From positions 1 through 34,687 of the forward strand of contig NZ_VIFM01000109.1 in the NCBI RefSeq assembly GCF_006636215.1: DNA of 34,687 bases, given 5' to 3'. The position numbers and the translations under genes are program-made. Source of the DNA: Myxococcus llanfairpwllgwyngyllgogerychwyrndrobwllllantysiliogogogochensis. Its GTDB lineage: Bacteria > Myxococcota > Myxococcia > Myxococcales > Myxococcaceae. Of this stretch, positions 16,168 to 21,669 are shown one piece after another (the stretch's first letter is position 1; each line of letters starts with the position of its first letter). The notes beneath the pieces are model-generated. The model worked only from the letters and a program-made list of their open reading frames with translations, ran no database searches and was not told the DNA's origin.

Positions 16168-16320
16168 ATGACGACGGCGAACCTGACGAGCCCGATGAAC
16201 CCCGAGATTCTGAACGACACTGTCAGCGGCATCGATGCGCTCGCGCCCGCCGGTCTTGCCACCGCTCTTGCTCCAGCCCTGCTGGGAGATACCGCCGGCG
16301 GTCGTCCGCCCGGAACCTGA
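16168..16320 (+). CDS. Short ORF of 50 codons in cassette A
   Basis: The ORF encodes MTTANLTSPMNPEILNDTVS followed by GIDALAPAG and an Ala/Leu/Gly/Pro-rich tail ending GRPPGT. Its first 22 residues match the second short ORF (19881) at 13 positions, including SPMN, NDTV and GI, while the C-terminal halves differ. A strong Shine-Dalgarno sequence AAAGGAG lies at optimal spacing. About 14 of 50 codons end in A or T, more than in neighbouring genes, which suggests weak codon selection or foreign origin. There is no signal peptide. A GC-rich terminator-like hairpin follows 39 bases after the stop, then seven tRNA genes. I do not recognise the family. It may be a small protein, a regulatory leader, or a leader/core-type precursor peptide. 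Confidence 0.65.
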   Translation: MTTANLTSPMNPEILNDTVSGIDALAPAGLATALAPALLGDTAGGRPPGT

Positions 16321-16358
16321 CTCTTCCGCGCCCGTTCTCGAACGTGGCACGGCAGGCA

Positions 16359-16399
16359 GGGCCGGGCTCCCGAAAGGGGACCCGGCCCTTCTCTTTTTC
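16359..16399 (+). terminator. Strong hairpin with T-rich tail between short ORF and tRNA array A
   Basis: GGGCCGGG (16359-16366) pairs with CCCGGCCC (16381-16388), extended inside by TCCC/GGGG pairs around a GAAA loop, and is followed by TTCTCTTTTT. It looks like an intrinsic terminator, yet the first tRNA starts only 26 bases later. The second cassette has the same hairpin at 20084. Confidence 0.8.
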
Positions 16400-16424
16400 C
16401 GGGCACGCACCAGTACCAGCACAC

Positions 16425-16496
16425 GCAGCCTTGGCCGAGAGGCGAGGCACCTGAGCGCCACTCAGGACGACGCGGGTTCAAATCCCGCAGGCTGCT
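16425..16496 (+). tRNA. tRNA-Gly(GCC), atypical (C33)
   Basis: A seven-pair acceptor stem (GCAGCCT/AGGCTGC), a three-pair D stem, an anticodon stem CCTGA/TCAGG and a T arm GCGGG-TTCAAAT-CCCGC fold as a complete cloverleaf. The anticodon loop GCGCCAC gives GCC. G1:C72, C2:G71, T73, C35 and C36 are the Gly identity elements. Position 33 is C, not the near-universal T. No encoded CCA. Confidence 0.75.
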
Positions 16497-16513
16497 TACT
16501 CAAAGACATTCAT

Positions 16514-16585
16514 GGGGACGTAGCTCAGCGGGAGAGCACTCGGTTCGCATCCGAGCGGTCCCGGGTTCGAATCCCGGCGGCTCCA
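16514..16585 (+). tRNA. tRNA-Ala(CGC), with acceptor mismatch
   Basis: Cloverleaf with D stem GCTC/GAGC, anticodon arm CTCGG-TTCGCAT-CCGAG (anticodon CGC) and T arm CCGGG/CCCGG. The acceptor GGGGACG/CGGCTCC has the Ala identity pair G3:T70 and A73 but one A5-G68 mismatch. No encoded CCA. Confidence 0.82.
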
Positions 16586-16620
16586 CTCAATCACAGTTGT
16601 TGTTCGTGTCTGTTTCAAAC

Positions 16621-16695
16621 GCCGCGGTAGCCCAACCTGGTAGAGGCGCTGCTCTCAGAATGCAGAGGTTGCGGGTTCGACTCCCGCTCGCGGCA
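16621..16695 (+). tRNA. tRNA with CAG anticodon (Leu codon CTG) but short variable arm
   Basis: Acceptor GCCGCGG/TCGCGGC is fully paired with one G-T wobble. The anticodon arm CTGCT-CTCAGAA-TGCAG gives CAG with T33; the last stem pair is T-T. T arm GCGGG/CCCGC. The variable region is only five bases (AGGTT), whereas bacterial tRNA-Leu has a long variable arm, so the charging amino acid is uncertain. No encoded CCA. Confidence 0.72.
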
Positions 16696-16704
16696 TGGTC
16701 GTTT

Positions 16705-16780
16705 CGGGACGTAGCTCAGCTTGGAATAGAGCGCACGCTTGGGGTGCGTGAGGTCGCTGGTTCGAATCCAGTCGTCCCGA
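16705..16780 (+). tRNA. tRNA-Pro(GGG)
   Basis: Perfect acceptor CGGGACG/CGTCCCG with the C1:G72 pair typical of tRNA-Pro, D stem GCTC/GAGC, anticodon arm CACGC-TTGGGGT-GCGTG (anticodon GGG) and a normal T arm. No encoded CCA. Reads CCC and CCT. Confidence 0.93.
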
Positions 16781-16808
16781 CTCGTTGCACGCAGTGGCTG
16801 TGAGTTTC

Positions 16809-16883
16809 CTGGATGTAGCTCAGTCTGGCCAGAGCGCACGGTTCGGATCCGTGAGGCCGCAGGTTCAAATCCTGTCATCCAGA
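16809..16883 (+). tRNA. tRNA-Pro(CGG)
   Basis: Perfect acceptor CTGGATG/CATCCAG with C1:G72, D stem GCTC/GAGC, anticodon arm CACGG-TTCGGAT-CCGTG (anticodon CGG) and T arm with TTCAAAT loop. No encoded CCA. Reads CCG. Confidence 0.92.
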
Positions 16884-16899
16884 TGTGTCGTCCGTATCA

Positions 16900-16970
16900 G
16901 CTCCGGGATGCGATTGGATCGCAGCACGGCCGTCTACCGTGTGAACAGGGTTCGATTCCCTGTCGGAGCG
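16900..16970 (+). tRNA. tRNA-Asp(GTC), atypical (C33)
   Basis: Acceptor GCTCCGG/TCGGAGC, D arm TGCG-ATTGGAT-CGCA, anticodon arm CACGG-CCGTCTA-CCGTG (anticodon GTC) and T arm CAGGG-TTCGATT-CCCTG. G73 and the GTC anticodon are Asp identity elements. Position 33 is C instead of T, and the variable loop has only four bases. No encoded CCA. Confidence 0.75.
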
Positions 16971-16987
16971 CTGGCAGCACCCCTTCA

Positions 16988-17058
16988 GGGATCGTGGCTT
17001 AACGGGAGAGCACTCGGCTGGCGTCCGGGCGGTCCGGGTTCGATTCCCGGCGATTCCA
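16988..17058 (+). tRNA. tRNA-Ala(GGC)
   Basis: Acceptor GGGATCG/CGATTCC carries the Ala identity pair G3:T70 and A73. D stem GCTT/GAGC, anticodon arm CTCGG-CTGGCGT-CCGGG (anticodon GGC) and T arm CCGGG/CCCGG are complete. It shares CGGGAGAGCACTCGG with the tRNA-Ala(CGC) of the same array. It ends six bases before the 3' end of the convergent VOC gene. No encoded CCA. Confidence 0.85.
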
Positions 17059-17064
17059 TTCACC

Positions 17065-17454
17065 TCAGGCGGACATGGGGGAGCAGAGCTCCACCAGCAC
17101 GCCGTTGAGGTCCTTCACGTAGGCCACCGTCTGTCCCCAGGGCTTCTGCTTGGGTGGATGGACGGGGCTCGCACCCGACTGCACCGAGCGTTGGAAGGCG
17201 GCCGCGACGTCCGGAGTGACGAGCGCCACCTCCACCGCGGCGGCGGTCTCCTTCGGCCGGTGGAAGCGCACGGTGAGGCCATTGTGGGCCGCCATCTCCT
17301 CCGACGCGAAGGCCAGGGCCGTGGTGCCCGTCTCCAGCTCTCCGTACGAGTTGCTGTCGTGGATGAAGCGCCGCTTCAGGCCGAACGCCGTCTCGTAGAA
17401 GGCGATGGTGGCGGGCACATCCGGGACGTAGAGGATGACATAGCCGAGCTGCAT
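17065..17454 (-). CDS. VOC (glyoxalase/bleomycin-resistance fold) family protein
   Basis: A single-domain cytoplasmic protein of 129 residues with the two beta-alpha-beta-beta-beta modules of the vicinal-oxygen-chelate superfamily: MQLGYVILYVPDVPATIAFYETAFGL at the start and TPDVAAAFQRSVQSGAS to QTVAYVKDLNGVLVELCSP at the end. The final Glu (LVELCSP) is the usual metal-ligand position. The specific reaction (glyoxalase, dioxygenase, fosfomycin-type) cannot be told from the sequence. ATG 17454 has GGAG seven bases upstream. It follows an AraC-type regulator gene on the same strand by 90 bases, so the regulator may control it. Its 3' end abuts the last tRNA of array A, convergent. Confidence 0.88.
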   Translation of the reverse strand: MQLGYVILYVPDVPATIAFYETAFGLKRRFIHDSNSYGELETGTTALAFASEEMAAHNGLTVRFHRPKETAAAVEVALVTPDVAAAFQRSVQSGASPVHPPKQKPWGQTVAYVKDLNGVLVELCSPMSA

Positions 17455-17544
17455 GGGAACGCTCCGAGGAGAAGGTGAGGTACCGCCAGGAGTCGCGGGT
17501 CTCTCATGCCCCCGCTGGAGCGTCTTGAAGAATTCGGACAGGCC

Positions 17545-18336
17545 TCATTCCAGGAGCCCGGTGGGGGACACTCCCGCCAGCTCGCGAACCTCGCGGGTGA
17601 AGTGGGACTGGTCCGCGTAGCCGCAGTCGAGCGCCAGGGTGCTCAGGTCCTGCTCCCCCGTGCGCAGGCGCGCGAGGGCCCGCTGGAAGCGGAGCACCCG
17701 GGCGAGCAGCTTGGGAGCCACCCCTGCCTCCTCCAGGATATCCCGATGCAGTGTCCGCTCGCTGATGCCCAGGGTGCGGGCGAGTGAGGACATGCGCACC
17801 TGCCCGGCGGACGACTGGATGCACTGCAGGGCATGGGTGGTGCGAGCCCTCGGAATGTATCGAGGGGAGGCGTTGCGAATCGAGAGCTCTTCTCGAAGCA
17901 GGGCCATGGCGTGCGTCAGCGAGCGACAGGACGACAGTCGCTGCTGGAGGGCCCGAAACACCGGCGCGCATTCCTCCACCGGGACGTTCAGGTTCCGCAG
18001 CTCGCGAGGGCTCACCCCGAGCAACGCGAGCGCCCAGCCGGGCCTGAGTCGGATGCCGAGGTTCACCGAGCCCGGCTCGAGGTCGACGAGGGCGAAGCGC
18101 TCCATGGGGCCGACCACCGTCAGACGGGGCTCGGCACCTCGGCCGACGGCGCTGGCGTCGCGGAAGTGGACGATGAGGTCCGTGCAGCCGTCGGGGAGCA
18201 CCCGGTGGACGCGGGGAGGTTCGCTTGCTCCCTGGGACGTCGGGGCGACGAAGCGCCAGAAGGCGTCCACCCGGTCCGCCAGGACTCCCGAGGGCGACAC
18301 CTCCGTGTAGCCGCCCAACGCCTCACCCTCGTGCAT
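17545..18336 (-). CDS. AraC-family transcriptional regulator
   Basis: A 263-residue regulator. The N-terminal half (about 10-155) is a beta-rich sensor region of the type called DUF6597 (VHRVLPDGCTDLIVHF, VVGPMERFALVDLEPGSVNLGIRLRPG). The C-terminal 100 residues are a double helix-turn-helix AraC domain: MSSLARTLGISERTLHRDILEEAGVAPKLL, then LALDCGYADQSHFTREVRELAGVSP, which holds the family signature. It probably binds near its own promoter and at the downstream VOC gene (inference from adjacency). ATG 18336 is the first start in frame that retains the whole N-terminal domain. The protein lies between the two tRNA cassettes. Confidence 0.93.
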   Translation of the reverse strand: MHEGEALGGYTEVSPSGVLADRVDAFWRFVAPTSQGASEPPRVHRVLPDGCTDLIVHFRDASAVGRGAEPRLTVVGPMERFALVDLEPGSVNLGIRLRPGWALALLGVSPRELRNLNVPVEECAPVFRALQQRLSSCRSLTHAMALLREELSIRNASPRYIPRARTTHALQCIQSSAGQVRMSSLARTLGISERTLHRDILEEAGVAPKLLARVLRFQRALARLRTGEQDLSTLALDCGYADQSHFTREVRELAGVSPTGLLE

Positions 18337-18393
18337 CCCACACCCTCCACATGAAGGGAGGATAGCGCTGGAGGTCGGGCCGCGCGCGGGCCT

Positions 18394-19785
18394 TCATGAC
18401 TGGGAGAACGTGGTGACGATGCCGCAGGGCCCGCAGGCCACCGCGTACAGCATGCCGATGTCGGAGAAGCATGCGTCCTCGTCCCGGACCTGCCCGGCGG
18501 CGCGCATGGGCTCGCCACAGTTGGGGCAGCCGAAGACATCTGGTGACTGAATCCAGGAGAGGGCTCCTCCGAGACGGTGGTGCTGTTCCCGCTCGCTCCG
18601 TGGAACGCTTCGTCGGATGCGCCCGGGGATGAACTCCACCGTGCCCGTGGGCGGGGGGCGGACCTTGTGCGAATGCTGGGATTCAGAGACCTGGGAGACG
18701 GCCCGTCCCAGCGTTCCATCCCGTGACACCTCCACGTGCACCACGCCGCCCTGGAAGATGCAGGCGAGGCAGGTGGGCAGGCGAGTGGGCCAGGGGTGGC
18801 CCGTGGTGTCTTCATCGAGCCGGAGCGCGTCCACCAGTCCGGAACCGCAGGTCAGACAGGCGGCACCCACGGTGGGGAACCACAGCAGGCCCTTCGCCAC
18901 GGGTGCGGGGCCGTCCTCGGACGCCTCGCTCGCGACCCCTTCGAGACATGTCCGTGAGTACAGATACACCAGCTCGCCAGAGGGGCGCCTTCCGACATCC
19001 GCCAGGAACAGCAGGTGGAGCGCCTCGCGTTGCTCCGCTTCCCCGAGCCCGGCCATCCACTGCTCCAGGGCGCGCAGGGCCTCGGGGTGTCCGCTGCGCC
19101 CGAGTGCGAGCGCGGCGGCGGCCACCGGGTCTCCCGGGGCTCGCTCCTGTCGCCCCGCGTCCTGGTGGCTCATCACCGACCCCACGGGAGGCCCGCCACG
19201 ATTCGGCGTCCAGTCCGTGCGCAGCTCCTGGGTGAGCGCGAGGGCGCGGTGCAGCGGAGCGTCCACCCAGGCCAGGCACTCCGGCTCCTCTTCGCGGGAA
19301 AGCTCGTCGAGGTAGGGGTGGAAGAGGGCTGGCTCCAGCTCTACCAGGTGGGTGAAGGGCTCCTCGGCCAGATGGGAGGTCCGCTTCAGCTCCATCAACC
19401 CTCGGGCCAGGCGCGTGCGCTCCTTGGCTGTCAGCGCCTCGTAGTCGGTGGACTCCGGCTCCTCGGCGAGCCCCACGGTGTCGAGCAGCGCTGCTTCCCG
19501 CTCGAAGCGGGCCTCCTCCTCGGCGGCCTCCTGCTCGAACTGGGAGAGCTTGTCCTGCTCCATCCGTCCGGAGCGATTCACCACCTTGGCGCGCTCGCCA
19601 CGGCCCAGCGGGTCGGGTTTGGTCTCCACGAGCCATACGTCGAGCCCTGTCTCAGGCTCGAAGTCGGTGCACGCCGAGGCGCCGAAGCGGACCTCGCTTC
19701 CATCCTCCGTCCGCAGGGTGCCGACGCCGTCGACGGCGTTCCATGTGACAACGAGCGCCCGGGCGGGGAGTCGATATGAACTCAT
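18394..19785 (-). CDS. Protein with cold-shock-like N-terminus and two zinc-binding CxxC pairs
   Basis: A 463-residue protein of unknown function. Residues 10-70 resemble a cold-shock (OB) domain: GVGTLRTEDGSEVRFGASAC followed by GLDVWLVETKPDPLGRGERAKVV, although the RNA-binding RNP motifs are not intact. An acidic Glu-rich coiled coil follows (75-105), then an alpha-helical region (115-265). Two zinc sites come next, each of two CxxC pairs: C310/C313 with C339/C342, and C420/C423 with C451/C454. Such an OB-plus-ribbon layout suggests nucleic-acid or chaperone-like binding (inference). ATG 19785 is chosen at the end of the open frame. The gene lies directly upstream of, and divergent from, the second short-ORF cassette. 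Confidence 0.75.
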   Translation of the reverse strand: MSSYRLPARALVVTWNAVDGVGTLRTEDGSEVRFGASACTDFEPETGLDVWLVETKPDPLGRGERAKVVNRSGRMEQDKLSQFEQEAAEEEARFEREAALLDTVGLAEEPESTDYEALTAKERTRLARGLMELKRTSHLAEEPFTHLVELEPALFHPYLDELSREEEPECLAWVDAPLHRALALTQELRTDWTPNRGGPPVGSVMSHQDAGRQERAPGDPVAAAALALGRSGHPEALRALEQWMAGLGEAEQREALHLLFLADVGRRPSGELVYLYSRTCLEGVASEASEDGPAPVAKGLLWFPTVGAACLTCGSGLVDALRLDEDTTGHPWPTRLPTCLACIFQGGVVHVEVSRDGTLGRAVSQVSESQHSHKVRPPPTGTVEFIPGRIRRSVPRSEREQHHRLGGALSWIQSPDVFGCPNCGEPMRAAGQVRDEDACFSDIGMLYAVACGPCGIVTTFSQS

Positions 19786-19815
19786 GCTTGAGACGTTAAA
19801 TCAGGGTTGCTCACG

Positions 19816-19880
19816 TGAATACACGGTTTGTCAGGAGGCAATTCCAGATGCGTCAGTCCAAGGCGAAAGGAGCGGTGACC
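19816..19880 (+). promoter_or_regulatory. Conserved upstream block of cassette B
   Basis: It contains TGAAtACAC (19816-19824), TGTCAGG (19829-19835), GTCA (19852-19855) and AAAGGAG (19866-19872). The last is eight bases before the ATG. Order and spacing match 16101-16167 to within one or two bases. Confidence 0.6.
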
Positions 19881-20045
19881 ATGCCGACGGTGAATCCGAT
19901 GAGCCCGATGAATCTCAAGCGCAAGAACGACACTGTCCGCGGCATCGCCGTGCTGTTCGCGAACACCGAGCAGGACACCGCTTCTGAAGAGGATGAGTTC
20001 CTGGAAGGCATCGCGTCCTTCCGTGGAGCTCCACCCGAACTCTGA
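19881..20045 (+). CDS. Short ORF of 54 codons in cassette B
   Basis: The product starts MPTVNPMSPMNLKRKNDTVR, continues GIAVLF and ends in an acidic tail (DTASEEDEFLEGIASFRGAP then PEL). Its N-terminus aligns with the short ORF at 16168 (M.T.N..SPMN....NDTV.GI), while the C-terminal part is unrelated and acidic where the other is Ala/Leu/Pro-rich. The frame is open upstream to in-frame ATG 19848 and GTG 19815, but ATG 19881 is chosen because the identical Shine-Dalgarno block AAAGGAG precedes both ORFs at the same distance. No signal peptide and no recognised family. A hairpin and four tRNA genes follow. Product type (small protein, leader, peptide precursor) is open. Confidence 0.65.
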   Translation: MPTVNPMSPMNLKRKNDTVRGIAVLFANTEQDTASEEDEFLEGIASFRGAPPEL

Positions 20046-20083
20046 GCTTCCAGGCCACGTCGACCGACGCGGCATGGCTCTCC

Positions 20084-20124
20084 GAGGCCGGGCTCCCAGA
20101 GGGGACCCGGCCTCTTCCTTTTCC
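20084..20124 (+). terminator. Strong hairpin with T-rich tail between short ORF and tRNA array B
   Basis: GAGGCCGGG (20084-20092) pairs with CCCGGCCTC (20106-20114), with TCCC/GGGG inside and a T-rich tail TTCCTTTTCC. Its core matches the hairpin at 16359 almost base for base. The first tRNA of array B starts 29 bases later. Confidence 0.8.
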
Positions 20125-20153
20125 CCGGGTCCCCTCACCCGCAGTACCCATTT

Positions 20154-20226
20154 GCCTCGTTCGTCTATCGGCGAAGGACACCGCACTCTCACTGCGGAAA
20201 GACGGGTTCGACTCCCGTACGAGGTA
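20154..20226 (+). tRNA. tRNA-Glu(CTC)
   Basis: Acceptor GCCTCGT/ACGAGGT (G1-T72 wobble), D arm GTCT/GGAC, anticodon arm CCGCA-CTCTCAC-TGCGG (anticodon CTC) and T arm ACGGG/CCCGT. The D and anticodon arms are typical of tRNA-Glu. No encoded CCA. Reads GAG. Confidence 0.93.
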
Positions 20227-20256
20227 CTTCCCCAAGCTGTCTCGCAGCAGCCAGTT

Positions 20257-20329
20257 GCCTCGTTCGTCTATTGGCGAAGGACGCCGCACTTTCACTGCGG
20301 AAAGACGGGTTCGACTCCCGTACGGGGTA
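20257..20329 (+). tRNA. tRNA-Glu(TTC)
   Basis: It is a near copy of the previous tRNA, with anticodon loop CTTTCAC (anticodon TTC) and the same T arm. The acceptor is GCCTCGT/ACGGGGT. It is a tandem duplicate that has changed only its anticodon and a few other bases. No encoded CCA. Confidence 0.93.
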
Positions 20330-20345
20330 CTCACGCGGTTCTTCA

Positions 20346-20419
20346 GGTCTTGTAGCTCAGCGGATGAGAGCACTCGGTTGCGAACCGAGAGGTCGCAGGT
20401 TCGATTCCTGCCAGGACCA
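20346..20419 (+). tRNA. tRNA-Arg(GCG), rare anticodon
   Basis: Acceptor GGTCTTG/CAGGACC, D stem GCTC/GAGC with A20 (an Arg identity base), anticodon arm CTCGG-TTGCGAA-CCGAG (anticodon GCG) and T arm GCAGG/CCTGC. Bacteria normally read CGC with an ACG (inosine) anticodon, so GCG is unusual. No encoded CCA. Confidence 0.88.
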
Positions 20420-20429
20420 TACGCAACAT

Positions 20430-20502
20430 GCACGCCGAGCCAGCGGGTGACGGCAGCGGTCTGACGTACCGCCTTCGCCGGGTTCGACTCCCGGGGCGTG
20501 CA
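20430..20502 (+). tRNA. tRNA-Val(GAC)
   Basis: Perfect acceptor GCACGCC/GGCGTGC, D stem GCC/GGC, anticodon arm GCGGT-CTGACGT-ACCGC (anticodon GAC, T33) and T arm CCGGG/CCCGG. A73 fits Val. No encoded CCA. Last gene of array B; ten bases separate it from the Arg tRNA. Confidence 0.9.
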
Positions 20503-20625
20503 CTTTCGATGCAAGCAAGGCGCGAGGAAATGCGCCCGCGCGTTGAGTCATTCATCCGGTTGTGGCAAGGAGTGACCCGCCCGCCATGGATGAGCCTACT
20601 TCAAACCTCGTAGATGTCTGCCTTT

Positions 20626-20661
20626 GCCTCGCGGCCCACCAGGGGCCGTGGTGGGCGAGGC
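20626..20661 (+). terminator. Long hairpin between tRNA array B and the glycosyltransferase-like gene
   Basis: GCCTCG and CCCACCA pair with TGGTGGG and CGAGGC (13 pairs, a three-base bulge CGG and a seven-base loop). There is no T run after it. It may end array B transcripts or act in the leader of the next gene. The rest of 20503-20704 shows nothing recognisable. Confidence 0.45.
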
Positions 20662-20704
20662 CCGTCCGTGTTGCCTCGGGTCTCCACGCCGGAACGGGCG
20701 CGCC

Positions 20705-21664
20705 ATGAGCGCCGTCACGCTGCAAATCAACCTGGCGCCCACGGACCACCCGCACGCGCGACTCATCCTGCCGCACCAGCTCCGTCAGCTCGGTCCCTCC
20801 GTGCGGGAAATCCTGCTGGTGCTGGACCTGCATCGCAGCCAGGGCAGCCGCTTCGCGGAAGCGTGGCTGGAGCGGAAGCCCAAGATGGAGGCGTTGCTCG
20901 CGGAGCTGCGCGCCGCGGACCCCCGGGTGCGCGTGGTGGAAGTGGACTACTCGCCCGCCACCACCCAGGCCCTCTCCGAGCGCTTCTTCGGGGGCTCACG
21001 CCTGCCGATGAAGGACTCGCGCGGTGGCCCCTATCACTCCTATTTCTTTGGCGTGGCCCAGGCGGCGCATCGGCATGTCCTGCACCTGGACGCGGACATG
21101 CTCATTGGCGGCGGCTCACGGTCGTGGGTGACGGAGGCGGCGGAACAGCTCGCCGCGCGTGAGGAACTGGTGAGCTGCAGTCCGCTCTCGGGTCCTCCGA
21201 GGGCGGATGGCACCATCGGCGTGGACGCTCGTTGGTACGAGCCGGATGGCGCGCCCCAGGCGTTCCGTTTCCGTCGCTTCAGCAGCCGGGTCTTCCTGGT
21301 GGACCGCGACGTCATGACGCGGCGCCTGGGCCCGCTGCGCGCGCGACTGGCGCCCCCCATCCATGCCCTGCGGGCGCTGCGAGCCGGCAATCCGCCCTAC
21401 AGGGAGCCGGAGAACCTCGTCACCCGGACCATGGCTCGCAAGGGACTGTGGCGGCTGGACTTCCTGGGCACGGGCCCCGGCCTGTGGACGCTGCATCCGC
21501 AGTACCGCTCACCCACGTTCTACGCGCGGCTGCCGGAGCTCATCGCCCGGGTGGAGTCGGGCGACATGCCCGACGCGCAGCGGGGCCAGGAGAACGTGCA
21601 CGACAGCCTGGTGGACTGGTCCGATGTCCGCGCCGCGCGCAAGCGCTGGTGGCATCGGAAGTAG
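20705..21664 (+). CDS. GT-A-type glycosyltransferase-like protein
   Basis: A 319-residue cytoplasmic protein. The N-terminus TLQINLAPTDHPHARLILPHQL and REILLVLDL resemble the start of family-2-like glycosyltransferases, and HVLHLDADMLIGGG (125-137) holds a DxD motif (D129, D131) that would bind the metal of a nucleotide-sugar. The tail is basic (KRWWHRK). Neither acceptor nor sugar donor can be deduced. ATG 20705 is chosen as the first start within the recognisable fold; an upstream in-frame start at 20624 would add a non-conserved Pro/Arg-rich stretch. It stands alone and is convergent with the hydrolase gene that ends five bases away. Confidence 0.75.
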   Translation: MSAVTLQINLAPTDHPHARLILPHQLRQLGPSVREILLVLDLHRSQGSRFAEAWLERKPKMEALLAELRAADPRVRVVEVDYSPATTQALSERFFGGSRLPMKDSRGGPYHSYFFGVAQAAHRHVLHLDADMLIGGGSRSWVTEAAEQLAAREELVSCSPLSGPPRADGTIGVDARWYEPDGAPQAFRFRRFSSRVFLVDRDVMTRRLGPLRARLAPPIHALRALRAGNPPYREPENLVTRTMARKGLWRLDFLGTGPGLWTLHPQYRSPTFYARLPELIARVESGDMPDAQRGQENVHDSLVDWSDVRAARKRWWHRK

Positions 21665-21669
21665 GAAGC

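Noticed and set aside
16597..17108. Open frames of 68-107 codons across the tRNA array
   Set aside because: They overlap intact tRNA cloverleaves, and their translations are the repeated VAQ/RVRFP-type strings produced by reading tRNA genes.
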